64,000 nucleotides of DNA from Dolichospermum flos-aquae CCAP 1403/13F (GCF_012516395.1 NZ_CP051206.1:1842501-1906500), one strand, 5' to 3'. Counted from the stretch's first letter, positions 45,052 through 56,574 are shown. Numbers and translations are program-made. Notes: generated from the sequence alone by a model not told the origin.

Positions 45052-46032
45052 ATGACTCGCTTTATACATGACCAATTCGCCAAGCAATATCTCACGGAAC
45101 TATTAACACCTTATGGACAAGTAGAAACCAGCAAAGATATCACCGCAGAAGTTAGACAAATTGACGTTTTATTTATCCCCTCACCTCAACCCACACAAAG
45201 CCTAGAAACACTCGGATTACTAGGGCGAATGGCCACAAAATATGCTATATTCGAACCATTTCGCAATGCTGTCAGCAAAAGTGAAATTCGCAGTTGTATG
45301 GGTAAATTATTTGACATCCATGCTGACTTAGAACGGCAATCTAACCGCAATAATACGCGAATAAATGAAGCAGAATTACCTCGTCTGTGGATTTTTACTC
45401 CGACAGCATCAATAGAACTCCTAGCCAGTTTTAATGGGACTACGGATGAAGAAAACTGGGGAAAAGGGATTTATTTTTTTGGAGAAGGATTCAAAACCAT
45501 CATTATTGCCATTCACCAACTCCCTATTACACCAGAAACACTGTTTTTGAGGGTTTTAGGAAAAGGAAAAGTGCAAAGACAAGCGGTGGAAGAATTAGAA
45601 ACACTGGCTAATGATGGTCCTTTTCTCGCGGATATTATACAATTAGTACATAACCTAATTGCTGTGTTATCGGCTCGTCAGCGTCAAGAACAAGATATTG
45701 ATAAAGATGATCAGGAGTTGATTATGAAATTATCGGAAATTTATCAGCAACAATTAGAAGAACTGAAAAAACAAGGACGACAAGAAGGACGACAAGAAGG
45801 ACTTCAGGAAGGAATTCATGTAGGACTTCAGGAAGGACGACAAGAAGGACTCCAAGCAGGTGTAGAAAGAGAACGACACGCTATGATTGAAAGTATCCTG
45901 CAAGTGCGTTTTGGTCAAATTGATCCTCAGCTACAAAGAATTATCAATCCTCTAATTGCCATGAGTAGAGAAGAATTTACTCCTTTACTTCTACAATTAT
46001 CTCGTGAGGAGTTATTAGCTAAATTCGCATAA
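45052..46032 (+). CDS. Rpn-like PD-(D/E)XK nuclease-family protein with DUF4351-like tail
   Basis: A 326-residue protein. The N-terminus TRFIHDQFAKQYLTELLTPYGQV and AEVRQIDVLFIPSPQP resemble Rpn/transposase-type PD-(D/E)XK domains common in cyanobacteria. Residues about 240-272 are a Gln/Glu/Gly-rich repeat (units of about four residues such as GRQE and GLQE), probably a charged helix. The C-terminal RHAMIESILQVRFGQIDPQLQRIINPLIAMSREEFTPLLLQLS resembles DUF4351. These proteins may promote DNA recombination; their function in cyanobacteria is not established. The gene stands alone. Confidence 0.75.
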   Translation: MTRFIHDQFAKQYLTELLTPYGQVETSKDITAEVRQIDVLFIPSPQPTQSLETLGLLGRMATKYAIFEPFRNAVSKSEIRSCMGKLFDIHADLERQSNRNNTRINEAELPRLWIFTPTASIELLASFNGTTDEENWGKGIYFFGEGFKTIIIAIHQLPITPETLFLRVLGKGKVQRQAVEELETLANDGPFLADIIQLVHNLIAVLSARQRQEQDIDKDDQELIMKLSEIYQQQLEELKKQGRQEGRQEGLQEGIHVGLQEGRQEGLQAGVERERHAMIESILQVRFGQIDPQLQRIINPLIAMSREEFTPLLLQLSREELLAKFA

Positions 46033-46229
46033 CAATAGTACAGTCAGCGGAGAGGATTAGGGGTTTAGGAATGCTAAATCCCTGCATTTAGGTTTTGAAA
46101 ATGTGTTTATTTATCGTTATTATCTATGATTGATTACATTCTGTTCACTACTCATTGAGCATTATTATATAAGTTTCAAAAGTATGAGATCATTAAAATC
46201 ATATAAACTAATTTTGAATCAACGCATAG

Positions 46230-47243
<1,014 letters not shown>

Positions 47244-47328
47244 TTGGTCAGTGGTTAGTGGTTAGTGGTCAGTAGTAAGGGGAAAAAATTTCCCCCTGCT
47301 TCCTGCTCCCTGCTCTCTGCCCTGTGTC

Positions 47329-48345
47329 CTAAATTGAATAATAAAGTGGAAAAGATTTAGCATCTTTAGGTTTAACATAAACCTTTTCTTGGGGTTCTAA
47401 TTTTAGTTCATCGAACCGTTCCCGTGTTAAATGGGCTGTCATTGCTTGTCCATCATCTAAGGTTAATTCAACTTGAATTTCCCAACCTAAATGAATGATT
47501 CTGCTGACTATAGCTGGTACTGTTGTTCCATTAGCAACGTTTTCAATGATGATATCTTGGGGACGCAAAAATGTTTCTGGATGTGCTGATTCAAAACCGC
47601 TACTTTGAAAGATTTTGGCAGAACTGGGTAATACATTCACCGGACCAATAAAACTCATCACAAATGCAGATGCGGGATGATCATAAATTTGTGCGGGTGT
47701 TCCTACTTGTTCCACTTTGCCTTTATTCATGACCACGATTTCATCAGAAACTTCCATTGCCTCTTCTTGATCATGGGTGACGAAAACTGTGGTAACATGA
47801 ACCTCATCATGGAGACGACGTAACCAAGCTCGTAGGTCTTTGCGGACTTTGGCATCAAGAGCGCCAAAGGGTTCATCTAATAATAGTACATTGGGTTCTA
47901 CGGCCAATGCTCTGGCTAAAGCTACCCGTTGTCTTTGTCCACCGGAAAGCTGTGAAGGATAGCGATCGCCTAATCCACTTAATTGCACTAATTCCAATAG
48001 CTGTTCTACTTTTCCCTGAATTTTCTTTTTGGGGGCTTTGCGAATTTCTAAGCCAAAGGCGATATTTTTGCGAACAGTTAAATGTTTAAATAGGGCATAG
48101 TGCTGAAAGACAAAGCCAATATTTCTTTCTTGTACACTTTGATCAGTAGCATCTTTACCTGTCAGAAAGATTTTACCTGTATCTGGTGTTTCTAAACCAG
48201 AAATTAATCGCAATAGGGTAGATTTACCAGATCCAGATGGACCAAGTAAAGCCACTAGCGAACCACTCTGAATTTCCAGATTTACCTGTTCAACTGCTTG
48301 GAAACTACCAAATTGTTTAGAGACGTTTTCAACTACTATACCCAC
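47329..48345 (-). CDS. cysA: Sulfate/thiosulfate ABC transporter ATP-binding protein
   Basis: A 338-residue ABC ATPase. It has Walker [16 protein letters not shown]-loop FVFQHYALF, signature [15 protein letters not shown], Walker [13 protein letters not shown] and switch VFVTHDQEE. The C-terminal regulatory part [15 protein letters not shown] and [20 protein letters not shown] is the CysA/TOBE type, supporting sulfate rather than maltose import. It energises CysT/CysW permeases, which are not in this window. Similar ATPases serve molybdate, so the substrate is probable, not certain. Confidence 0.9.
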   Translation of the reverse strand: MGIVVENVSKQFGSFQAVEQVNLEIQSGSLVALLGPSGSGKSTLLRLISGLETPDTGKIFLTGKDATDQSVQERNIGFVFQHYALFKHLTVRKNIAFGLEIRKAPKKKIQGKVEQLLELVQLSGLGDRYPSQLSGGQRQRVALARALAVEPNVLLLDEPFGALDAKVRKDLRAWLRRLHDEVHVTTVFVTHDQEEAMEVSDEIVVMNKGKVEQVGTPAQIYDHPASAFVMSFIGPVNVLPSSAKIFQSSGFESAHPETFLRPQDIIIENVANGTTVPAIVSRIIHLGWEIQVELTLDDGQAMTAHLTRERFDELKLEPQEKVYVKPKDAKSFPLYYSI

Positions 48346-48528
48346 TGGTGCTACACCTCTGCAAATAATCTACGGTTTTTAAGTAGGAATACCGTATTTT
48401 ATATTTATACCACAAATATTTGCAGTGTTATCATTAAAATTCATGAACTTAACAAATTTGAGATTTTGAATTACAGCAAGAGTCACGAGTAAAATCCTGC
48501 TGATTTAAAGAAGCGCGGAACACCAATA

Positions 48529-49716
48529 CTAAAAAAATCGTCTTCTTGTCTGATTTTCAGATAGTGTTTTTCGTAATGGAACTACGTCGGCTTCACTACT
48601 TTCCCTCGCTACGCGAATTAATAAAGCAGAAGATATCAAACTGGCAACCATTGAATTACCACCATAACTAAACATGGGTAAAGGTAAGCCTGTAGTTGGT
48701 AAAGCGCCTGTAGTTACGCCAATATGTAATAATGATTGCCCAACCATAACAACTACTACACCAATTGCCACTAATTGAGATGTCAGATTTTTGGATTTGA
48801 GGGCAATAATTAATCCTAAAGTAGCGAATATTGCTAACATTAGTAATAGTAAAATACCGCCAATAAAACCAAATTCTTCCGAAAAAATGGCGAAGATAAA
48901 ATCAGTATCTTGAATTGGTAAATAGAATAACTTTTGTTGAGAAAGTCCAAAACCAACCCCCGAAGTTTGACCCGAACCTACAGCTAATAAACTTTGTACT
49001 AACTGATAACCATCTCCTGTGGCATCAGCCCAAGGATTCATAAAGGACATAATGCGTTTGCGTTGATATTCTTTGATACTAATACTGATTATTGCTAACA
49101 TTACCCCACCAATGGCTGTTCCTCCCAAGTATTTATATGGTATTCCTGCTGCTAGGGCAATAAACCAAATTGTCATGCCGCAAAGTGCTGTTGTACTTAA
49201 GTTAGGTTGGGCAAGAATTCCTAAGAGGACAAGACCGAAAACACCCAGCCAAGATAAACGAATTCCCCAACGCAGTTTTTCCCATTTTCCAAAAAGTGTC
49301 GCACTTTGTAAAACTAGAAAAGGTTTAATTAATTCTGATGGTTGGATAGGAATTGGGCCAATGGATATCCACCTAGCAGCATCAAAGGCTTTTTTTCCTA
49401 ATCCTGGTACTAAGGTCAGAAAAATTAACATCAGGAAAAATATTAAAAACCAATGAGATACTCCCAAAATTTTCCGCAATGGCAAATTAACAATGATGTT
49501 GAAAATAATTAAAGAAGCTATAGCCCAAAGAATTTGCCGTTTGAAATAATATAAACCGTCACCTTGACGTTCATCAGCAACGGGATAGGATGCGGAAAAG
49601 AGGATAATTAAGCCAATAAACATCCACGTTAATGTTAGCCAGCGTAATAATCGGGCTTCTAGTCCCCAAGTAGAAACGGAATTATCAAAAATTGGGATTA
49701 AACGGAGTAGATTCAC
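48529..49716 (-). CDS. ftsW: FtsW/RodA-family peptidoglycan polymerase (FtsW-like)
   Basis: A 395-residue SEDS membrane protein with about ten helices (for example LTWMFIGLIILFSASYPV and ALCGMTIWFIALAAGIPY). Key SEDS motifs are RWISIGPIPIQPSELIKPFL, GYQLVQSLLAVGSGQTSGVGFG, FIFAIFSEEFGFIGGILLLL and GLPLPMFSYGGNSMVASL. It polymerises septal peptidoglycan with a partner transpeptidase. The start used is GTG at 49716; there is no ribosome site, because the sequence directly upstream is an array of TTGGTAA heptamers. It could be RodA, but the cyanobacterial FtsW pattern is a better fit. Confidence 0.9.
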   Translation of the reverse strand: MNLLRLIPIFDNSVSTWGLEARLLRWLTLTWMFIGLIILFSASYPVADERQGDGLYYFKRQILWAIASLIIFNIIVNLPLRKILGVSHWFLIFFLMLIFLTLVPGLGKKAFDAARWISIGPIPIQPSELIKPFLVLQSATLFGKWEKLRWGIRLSWLGVFGLVLLGILAQPNLSTTALCGMTIWFIALAAGIPYKYLGGTAIGGVMLAIISISIKEYQRKRIMSFMNPWADATGDGYQLVQSLLAVGSGQTSGVGFGLSQQKLFYLPIQDTDFIFAIFSEEFGFIGGILLLLMLAIFATLGLIIALKSKNLTSQLVAIGVVVVMVGQSLLHIGVTTGALPTTGLPLPMFSYGGNSMVASLISSALLIRVARESSEADVVPLRKTLSENQTRRRFF

Positions 49717-49719
49717 AAT

Positions 49720-49803
49720 TTGGTAATTGGTAATTGGTAATTGGTAATTGGTAATTGGTAATTGGTAATTGGTAATTGGTAATTGGTAATTGGTAATTGG
49801 TAA
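49720..49803. repeat. Twelve perfect TTGGTAA heptamers
   Basis: 84 bases, exactly 12 copies of TTGGTAA, starting four bases upstream of the ftsW GTG codon and ending 30 bases before the proB stop. Such heptamers are typical cyanobacterial short tandem repeats. Confidence 0.95.
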
Positions 49804-49832
49804 TTTTCTTCTTTCTTCTCCTGACTCCTGCT

Positions 49833-50942
49833 TTAAATCAAAACTAAATTATCTCGGTGAATCACAGTATCTGCCTTCTCATAACCTAAAATTGCTGGTA
49901 TTTCCCGTGACTGTCGGCCGCAAATTTTCTGCAATTCCTCACTATTATAATTCACCAATCCTCTAGCAATTTCCTGACCATTACTATCACATAACTGCAC
50001 CGCTTCTTGATTGTCAAATTCCCCCTCTACGGCTCTAATTCCTGCTGCTAATAGGGATTTTCCGGCTTTGACAACAGCGGCGATCGCTCCCGCATCTAAA
50101 TATAATTTTCCCCCAGGAATTAAACCATAAGCTATCCAGCGTTTGCGGGCTGAAGTTGGTTCTGGTTGGGGTGCAAAGTGTGTACCGATGAGTTCCCCTT
50201 GGATAATTTTTTCAATGTTCCGGGGAAACTGTCCTTGGGTAATGACTGTGCGGATACCAGCCGCGATCGCAATTCTGGCCGCAGAAATTTTAGTCATCAT
50301 CCCCCCAGTCCCCCATTGAGAACCCTGTCCACCAGTTTGAATCTGTAAATCTGTCAGTTCTTGCATACTGCTAACTAAACTAATCGGTTTAGCATCAGGT
50401 ACAGAACGAGGATCGGCTGAATATAATCTATCAACATCTGTTAATAAAAACAGCCAATCTGCTTCTACTAAACTGGCTACTAATGCAGAAAGGGTATCAT
50501 TATCTCCAAACTTTAATTCTTCCACAGCTACTGTATCATTTTCATTAACAATGGGAATTACTCCCAAAGCTAGTAATTCTTGAAAAGTATTATTAGCATT
50601 AAGATAGCGGCTACGCTGTACCAAATCTGCCCTTGTTAATAATACTTGAGCAATTGGTTGTTGCAAAATACTAAATAAATCATCATATATACGCATTAAT
50701 CTACCCTGTCCAACTGCTGCTACAGCCTGTTTTAAAGCTATAGTTTTGGGACGTTCCGTTAAACCTAACCGCGCACAACCTACTCCCACAGCACCGGAGG
50801 AAACTAAAATTACTCGATGTCCCTGTCGTCTCAAATCACAAAGAGTTTCCGCTAAAGTAGCAATGCTAGAAAGGGCTAATTGTCCGGTTTCTGGTTGAGT
50901 GAGACTAGAAGTACCGATTTTAACAACGATTGTTTTGGTCAT
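49833..50942 (-). CDS. proB: Glutamate 5-kinase
   Basis: A 369-residue enzyme for the first step of proline synthesis. The N-terminal kinase starts [22 protein letters not shown], with [42 protein letters not shown] and [15 protein letters not shown]. The C-terminal PUA domain ([25 protein letters not shown]) is present. The length is normal. The start codon ATG lies directly against a TGTCAGT heptamer array, so its ribosome-binding region consists of repeat DNA. Confidence 0.96.
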   Translation of the reverse strand: MTKTIVVKIGTSSLTQPETGQLALSSIATLAETLCDLRRQGHRVILVSSGAVGVGCARLGLTERPKTIALKQAVAAVGQGRLMRIYDDLFSILQQPIAQVLLTRADLVQRSRYLNANNTFQELLALGVIPIVNENDTVAVEELKFGDNDTLSALVASLVEADWLFLLTDVDRLYSADPRSVPDAKPISLVSSMQELTDLQIQTGGQGSQWGTGGMMTKISAARIAIAAGIRTVITQGQFPRNIEKIIQGELIGTHFAPQPEPTSARKRWIAYGLIPGGKLYLDAGAIAAVVKAGKSLLAAGIRAVEGEFDNQEAVQLCDSNGQEIARGLVNYNSEELQKICGRQSREIPAILGYEKADTVIHRDNLVLI

Positions 50943-50943
50943 T

Positions 50944-50978
50944 TGTCAGTTGTCAGTTGTCAGTTGTCAGTTGTCAGT
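50944..50978. repeat. Five TGTCAGT heptamers abutting proB
   Basis: Five exact copies of TGTCAGT directly upstream of the proB start (minus strand). Further copies of the same heptamer follow the 73-bp repeat (51050-51075). Confidence 0.9.
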
Positions 50979-51049
50979 AGGGGCGAAGCATTTGGAAGAT
51001 AAATTATCAGTCATTGCCAAAAATAGTTCTCCAAATGCTTCGCCCGTAC
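50977..51049. repeat. 73-bp repeat (copy D)
   Basis: Almost identical to copy A (19981-20053), in the same orientation; flanked on both sides by TGTCAGT heptamers, as copy A also is. Confidence 0.9.
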
Positions 51050-51225
51050 AGTTGTCAGTTGTCAGTTGTCAGTTGTTACCAAAAAATTGTACAGCGCCAA
51101 TCCCTCTCTTGTGAAGGCAAGTAACTAGTTGCTTGTTTGCTAATTTTCCTTAATGGATGCTACGGAGTAGAATTCAGGTGTCAGCAGAGGTCTAGCAGGT
51201 CTAAACCTCTGCTTAGTCCTATCTT

Positions 51226-51954
51226 CTAAAACCCACGGAAGTTATAACCAACTCCCAACAAAACCCCGACATCAGTTTTACTAAAAAACCCAGCATTGAC
51301 AGCGGCTGTGGCGGTTAATCTACTATTGAGAGGTACGTCTATACCACCAGTGACTAACAAAGCAGTTTCAGATTTATCGCCTGTTTCAATGACTGCACCT
51401 AATCCAAAATAAGGAGCTATGGGTAAAGCTTCTGTAAATGGATCTGGTGATTTAAAAGACAAGTCATAAGTGATAGGGACGAGAAATGTTGTGTTTGATC
51501 CTAGTATTACTGATGGTCTGACTGATAGAGTTTTGGTAACACCAATTTTACTAATGATAGTAAAGTTACCATCACTTAGGTCTGAAAAGCCACCGGAAGC
51601 ACCAACGTTGAAACCAACACCGATGTAGCTACTACCACCACGAGTGGCTCTACCTATGCCAATTGGACTTTGTGCGATGCGATTAGATGGTTGTGTTTTT
51701 TCACTGGCTTCTGTAGAACCAGAATTGAGCATAACTGATGAAGTTTCTACTGTTCCTGGTATGGGTGTGATTGTTCCACTGGCTATTTCTTCTGTAGCAA
51801 CGGTGGATATTGATGTTTGGTGGGTGGGAAGAATAATTGTTTCTGGCTCAACTGTCTGAGCATTTACGGAAAGTCCGCTCCCTAAAATTACCAAAGCTGC
51901 AAAACTTGGTAAGGTTAAAGAACTTTTACGAAAAATAATATTACTCACGTTCAC
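51226..51954 (-). CDS. Secreted outer-membrane beta-barrel-like protein
   Basis: A 242-residue protein with a signal peptide (RKSSLTLPSFAALVILGSGLSVNAQ). A Ser/Thr/Glu-rich linker (to about residue 95) precedes a region of alternating beta strands: SSYIGVGFNVGASGG, LSVRPSVILGSNTTFLVPITYDLSF, PYFGLGAVIETGD, LLVTGGIDVPLNSRLTATAAVNAGFF and VGVLLGVGYNFRGF. Ending on Phe is typical for outer-membrane barrels recognised by Omp85. The function is unknown. It is monocistronic. Confidence 0.65.
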   Translation of the reverse strand: MNVSNIIFRKSSLTLPSFAALVILGSGLSVNAQTVEPETIILPTHQTSISTVATEEIASGTITPIPGTVETSSVMLNSGSTEASEKTQPSNRIAQSPIGIGRATRGGSSYIGVGFNVGASGGFSDLSDGNFTIISKIGVTKTLSVRPSVILGSNTTFLVPITYDLSFKSPDPFTEALPIAPYFGLGAVIETGDKSETALLVTGGIDVPLNSRLTATAAVNAGFFSKTDVGVLLGVGYNFRGF

Positions 51955-52268
51955 TCCTCACTAGATTTAAGATCGACACCATCATCTTGACAAATTTCCT
52001 TAATACTCATCATTTAACACGAAAAATCAAAATTTGCATCTTGATTTTGTTTAATTAACTAAGTTGTGAGCATTGGTAACAATTTAAGCGATACCTTTGC
52101 CAAATTGAAAAAAGCCTTGATTAATATTTAGGGTTGTTTGCGTTGCGGAGAAAATAGTGCGTATTTATACGGGAATTATAGGCATCCGTCATCACCAAAC
52201 AAATGCGTTGGGTTGCGCTATCGCTTAACCCAACCTACAAAAAATAGCGAAGGTATTGCTTAATTGTT
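51955..52268. other. Intergenic region
   Basis: About 314 bases. A GGGTTGCGCTATCGCTTAACCCAACC repeat lies near 52210-52235. No gene or clear promoter is seen. Confidence 0.45.
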
Positions 52269-53939
52269 TTAAGAGATATCTAGCAATTGTCTCAGAAGCA
52301 TTTGATCGTCTAGTTTCGCTTTTAAACGACCTTTTTCCACGTCACGAATCCAGCTTTGGCTTTTTTCCATCAGCTTTGCTAATTCCCTTTGGGAAAGGTT
52401 CATTTTTTTACGTCCTTCTGTCACTTGTTCCCCCAATAAATTACCTGTTTGTTGATGATTACTTTTGGATTTAGTGGTGCGACGTTGTTTTTTATCTGAT
52501 TCTGAGCGGTTTTCCCAGTCTGGAGGGAGTTCAAAAGATAAAATTCGGGCATTCAGAAGCAAATTCCATTTACCACGTGGTCCGCTGTCTGTGAGACGAT
52601 TTTCACCACTACCATCATTAATCCAAAATTCTAAAGCTTCCTCTGGATCTTCAGGAATATCAACTAATTTTGCCCACAAAGGTTGAATTTCTGGGGGATA
52701 GGTAACAGGATCAAATAATGGCTTTACTCCATAATGATTGAGAACTTCTAAATCATTTTCATAGGCTTTAAGGAGGCGTTTACGTTCTTCCCTGTGTCTA
52801 GAAGCTTGAGTCACTTTTTCCTCACCATAAGCAACGCGCAGCAAAGTAGGAATAGTAATCCTTTGTTCTCTACCCATTTTGGTTTTAAATAATAACCAAA
52901 GCATAAGTCTCACAGCCCCTTCATGTTGTTGCCACAGACTCATAACTGTGGTTAATAGGGTTTTGGGAAGACTGCCATACTGATAAAATGTGGTGCGTTC
53001 TTTGCATCCTTGTCTGTTGAAGAAATGTTGTGTCCAAATCCCAGCTTTGACTGTAAATGTCAGTCCGACTAAATATTTACAACCTTGATCATCTTCTTGA
53101 AAATGGTGCTGAGTATCTGTCAAATTCCATAGATAACTATCTTTAATAGAAAAACTGGGAACTCTACCCTGTTGCGGCCAGTCAATAGAAACCATGAGAG
53201 AACAAGTTTGATAAACGATGTTTTTAATTAAACCAAGTTTGGTGCTTTTGCTGAGGTCTTTACGTTTTTCTAAGCCCAAATACTGTTCAATTTGTCGTTC
53301 ATCAATTGTAAATTCTTCTTCCCAAGGTTGATCTAGGGCTGTGATTTGAGCAGCAAAAATGAGATGGATACAAGCAGCACGAATGTCTAGATAATCAATT
53401 GCTTGTAAATTATCAGCGCGGTTATTAGCTTGAAATAGGTCTTGGATCTGAAAGGAAATTGTCCCTCGGCCTTGATTAACTGAGCGACTGTAATGTAAAT
53501 TACCCTCCTCATTTTTTTCCCATTGTAAAGATGTTCGTTGCGCTAGTAAATTACAAGCTTCCCAAATAACTATTGCTGACGCAAAGGGATTATTCTTACC
53601 ATTAGAAAACAAATCTGGACTAGTCGCATCACGTGGTTCAACTTTGCATCTTCCTTTTTTTGCGTGTGTAGGTATAGGCGCATTTGTTGGACAAGCAATC
53701 ACACATTGTGGTTGTAAATAATAACCCTCACAATTATTACAAAGGGCAGGATCAACCCAATATTCATCATCTTCGATTTTGATTGCACCCGTAGGACATA
53801 GGGGTCGGCAGTTGTCACATCCCACGCAACTGTTGTTAGGAATTATATGTGGCATAGGAACTGTTCCTACTTTAATCGTTGAGATGTTTGGCTCAAGTCT
53901 CCCCTTAATGTGTCCAATTGATTCATAACTTGCTACCAA
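52269..53939 (-). CDS. patB: PatB/CnfR, ferredoxin-domain transcription regulator
   Basis: A 556-residue regulator. The N-terminus holds two 4Fe-4S motifs: CVGCDNCRPLCPTGA and CNNCEGYYLQPQCVIACP. A long middle region follows (IDYLDIRAACIHLIFAAQ, YLVGLTFTVKAGIWTQHFFNRQGC, MLWLLFKTKMGREQRITIPTLLRVAYG). The C-terminus is a Cro/CI helix-turn-helix (LSQRELAKLMEKSQSWIRDVEKGRLKA). This is the PatB architecture of Anabaena; the homologue CnfR activates nitrogenase genes under low oxygen. The iron-sulfur clusters probably sense oxygen or redox. All eight cysteines and the DNA-binding domain are intact. fdxB follows divergently, 737 bases away. Confidence 0.92.
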   Translation of the reverse strand: MVASYESIGHIKGRLEPNISTIKVGTVPMPHIIPNNSCVGCDNCRPLCPTGAIKIEDDEYWVDPALCNNCEGYYLQPQCVIACPTNAPIPTHAKKGRCKVEPRDATSPDLFSNGKNNPFASAIVIWEACNLLAQRTSLQWEKNEEGNLHYSRSVNQGRGTISFQIQDLFQANNRADNLQAIDYLDIRAACIHLIFAAQITALDQPWEEEFTIDERQIEQYLGLEKRKDLSKSTKLGLIKNIVYQTCSLMVSIDWPQQGRVPSFSIKDSYLWNLTDTQHHFQEDDQGCKYLVGLTFTVKAGIWTQHFFNRQGCKERTTFYQYGSLPKTLLTTVMSLWQQHEGAVRLMLWLLFKTKMGREQRITIPTLLRVAYGEEKVTQASRHREERKRLLKAYENDLEVLNHYGVKPLFDPVTYPPEIQPLWAKLVDIPEDPEEALEFWINDGSGENRLTDSGPRGKWNLLLNARILSFELPPDWENRSESDKKQRRTTKSKSNHQQTGNLLGEQVTEGRKKMNLSQRELAKLMEKSQSWIRDVEKGRLKAKLDDQMLLRQLLDIS

Positions 53940-54676
53940 ATTACCTCTATAACGAGAAGATATTTTTCTCGCCTGATTAATTACTGATATGGTTAATGAA
54001 GCCAGATTTTGTAGCTATTTATATTTTGCAAAGTTAGGCTTCATTGCTTCTTCATTAACTATAATTTTCATAAAGATTTCAATAAGATTGTTCGGGATGA
54101 GCTTGGCAGCATTTCTTAATATTTACCTGAATATTTACTGTCATAATGTTTGGTTTGGGCTATATAAATTATGCTAAATGTTTTTGAGTAACATCTTATA
54201 GGCGGGAATGGGTAATTGGTAATAAAGAATAGAAAACAAAATGGTTCAAAAATAGAGGAAATGATTTTTTAAAGTTTGTGTTTACTAATACTCTCAGGAG
54301 AATATTTTTATCTAATTAGAAAATATTTGCAAATAGGAAGTCAATTAAGCAAATAATAATCTTTGATAATTGATTATTATTCTTGTTACATAAGATATCT
54401 TTAGGCTAATTTATCAAGCTTTATTGAAAAAATAAATTTAAACACAATTCTAGAAACCTTTGACTAATAAGCTTTCTATCCAAGCACACTACGCAAATTT
54501 ATCAATAAGTAATATCATTTAATATTTTGAACTAATTAAAAATAAATAATATTGTTTAGCAAGTCATCAAAATTTGACAAAAAGTTAATTTTTGTGATTG
54601 AAAAAATGAAATCTCAGGCTAGTATGAAGATTAAAGGATTAACTAACATCTAGCTAAAATTGCTGAGGTTTTATTC
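53940..54676. other. Divergent patB-fdxB intergenic region
   Basis: About 737 AT-rich bases. I saw no canonical NtcA site (GTAN8TAC) close to either start. A frame of 62 codons at 53989-54177 lacks support. It probably contains regulatory sites for both genes, not recognised by eye. Confidence 0.4.
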
Positions 54677-54970
54677 ATGGCTACATTAACAGGATTGACT
54701 TATGGTGGTAATGCTTGGACTCCTAAATTTGCTCAAGAAATAGATAAAGAAAAATGTATTGGTTGTGGCAGATGTATGAAAATTTGTGGTCATAAAGTTT
54801 TAGCTTTAATGGCTTTGAATGAAGAAGGTGAATTTGTAGTAGATGAAGATGAAGAAGAAGTTGAACGGAAAGTAATGGTTATTGCTAATCCAGAAAACTG
54901 TATTGGTTGTGAAGCTTGCGCTCGGATTTGTTCCAAGAATTGTTACAGTCATGACACACTAGATAAATAA
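54677..54970 (+). CDS. fdxB: Nif-type ferredoxin III (FdxB)
   Basis: A 97-residue ferredoxin with two cysteine clusters: [12 protein letters not shown] near residue 28 and [15 protein letters not shown] near residue 75, each binding a 4Fe-4S cluster. The N-terminus [18 protein letters not shown] is diagnostic of the nif-linked FdxB of heterocystous cyanobacteria. It probably supplies electrons for nitrogenase or its maturation. It lies downstream of, and divergent from, patB and just ahead of the coxA remnant, as in Anabaena-type gene order. The sequence is intact. A weak GAGG precedes the ATG. Confidence 0.93.
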   Translation: MATLTGLTYGGNAWTPKFAQEIDKEKCIGCGRCMKICGHKVLALMALNEEGEFVVDEDEEEVERKVMVIANPENCIGCEACARICSKNCYSHDTLDK

Positions 54971-55457
54971 CATTCTTGGTAATTTTCACCGTGTGATGTT
55001 TTGCAAAACACTGGTCATTTTTGTCAAGTTTATCAGCAAGGTAATTAGAGGGGAATCTCGATATTTACAGCAATTGGTTAAAAAGTTCACAGTCAACAGA
55101 AACGTAGATCTTAACTTGTTATTATCTGAAAAAATCATACTTGCTACTATTTTTTCTACTGCTATTTGATTTATGAAAATATCAACTCTCAGATCCTTGA
55201 TTTCTTGAATAAGTCGAGGATTTTGTGATTATCAATATAATTAGCGGCTCTACCATTCCCTTGATGTAAAACAACATTTATTGTAGGTTGGGTTGACGTA
55301 TGTTACCCAACAACTCCGCCAATGTTGGGTTTCACCTCTTACCCTGCGCTAATCTTGCTACAACCCAACCTATAGAAATTAAATTAATATTCTTCTCCAT
55401 AAGGGGAGCGGTAGAACCTAATTAGCTAATAACTGACAAAAGACAATTTACAAAAAT
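54971..55457. other. Intergenic region where coxB is expected
   Basis: About 487 bases. From known Anabaena order a cox subunit II gene would precede coxA; no such frame is seen here, intact or broken. 55277-55375 holds GTAGGTTGGGTTGACG and its inverted partner CAACCCAACC around GTTGGGTTTCACC. Confidence 0.5.
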
Positions 55458-56574
55458 ATGACACAAGTAAATTTTCCAGTTAATCCCCCACCTGATGAAA
55501 GTGAATCACCAACCCGGTTGGTTACTCATAGTTCTCATCCCGAAGCTGGGAAAGTTCATTTTAGCAACTTCTATCCTCGCTCTTTTATCTACTCCCGTAT
55601 TAGCAGCAGGTTTAGTTTTGCTGTTATTTGATATTAACTTAGGCACATCTTTTCTTAAACCAGATGCAGGTGGTAACGTTGTTATTTATCAACATTTATT
55701 CTGGTTTTATTCCCATTCAGCAGTTTATTTCATGACTCTGCCGATTTTCGGAATTATATCCGAAGTTATTCCCACTCATGCCCGGAAACCGATATTTGGT
55801 TATAAAGCGATCGCCTTTTCCACAGTTGTTATTTGCGTCGTTGGTTTATTCCTTTGGGTACATCATCTATTTACCAGTGGTACACCGGGTTGGATACGGA
55901 TTTTCTTCACTATTTCCACACTCATAGTTGCAGTTCCCATAGGTGTGAAAATCTTAGGTTGGGTTGCAACATTATGGGGTGGAAAAATCCGTTTCACCAG
56001 TGCCATGTTATTCGCCACTGGTTTATTATCAATGTTCGTCATGGGTGGTTTAAGCGGTATAATTATGGGAAAAGCTCCCTTTGATGTTCACGTTCACGAC
56101 ACCTATTATGTAGTCGGCTATTTCCACTACGTTTTATTTGGTGGTTCAGTTCTCGGTATTTACGCAGGTATCTATCATTGGTTTCCCAAAATAACCGGCA
56201 GAATGATGAACGAAGCCTGGGGACGAGTTCATTTTGCGCTTACCTTCATCGGTACAAACTTAACATTCCTGCCCATGCACAAACTGGGTTTACAAGGAAT
56301 GCCTCGCCGAGTTGTCATCTATGACCCCCAATTTACTACCTTAAACCAGCTTTGCACCATTGGCGCAATCTTTTTAGGTATTTCTGTGATTCCCTTCGCT
56401 TTAAACGCCATTTTCAGTTGGCGAAAAGGCGAACTCGCAGGTGATAATCCCTGGGAAAGTTTAACTTTGGAATGGACAACTTCTTCCCCACCTATGATTG
56501 AAAACTGGGAAGTTTTACCTGTTGTCACTCATGATCCTTATGACTACGGGGATAGCCATGATCAAAGTAAATGA
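55458..56574 (+). pseudogene. coxA: Decayed cytochrome c oxidase subunit I (coxA), heterocyst-type operon
   Basis: Only the last ~350 residues of the ~560-residue subunit I remain. The first frame (55458 on) gives MTQVNFPVNPPPDESESPTR, a plausible native N-terminus, then is out of frame with the rest. The second frame carries ATSILALLSTPVLAAGLVLLLFD and on to NWEVLPVVTHDPYDYG. Thus about 170-190 residues (the first helices with the haem a His and part of the copper site) are deleted and a frameshift separates the parts. Point damage is visible too: the conserved GHFHYV is GYFHYV, losing a haem ligand. An ATG at 55495 could still express the remnant, but not as an oxidase. Neither coxB nor coxC is present. 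Confidence 0.85.

Noticed and set aside
49720-49803. CRISPR array from the regular TTGGTAA repeats
   Set aside because: The unit is seven bases with no spacers. No cas gene is present in the window.
53989-54177. 62-codon frame between patB and fdxB
   Set aside because: No ribosome site and no recognisable motif. It is AT-rich and probably chance.
55495-56574. Intact short CoxA-like oxidase
   Set aside because: A long open frame exists, but the N-terminal third and a haem-ligand His are missing and the native start is out of frame.
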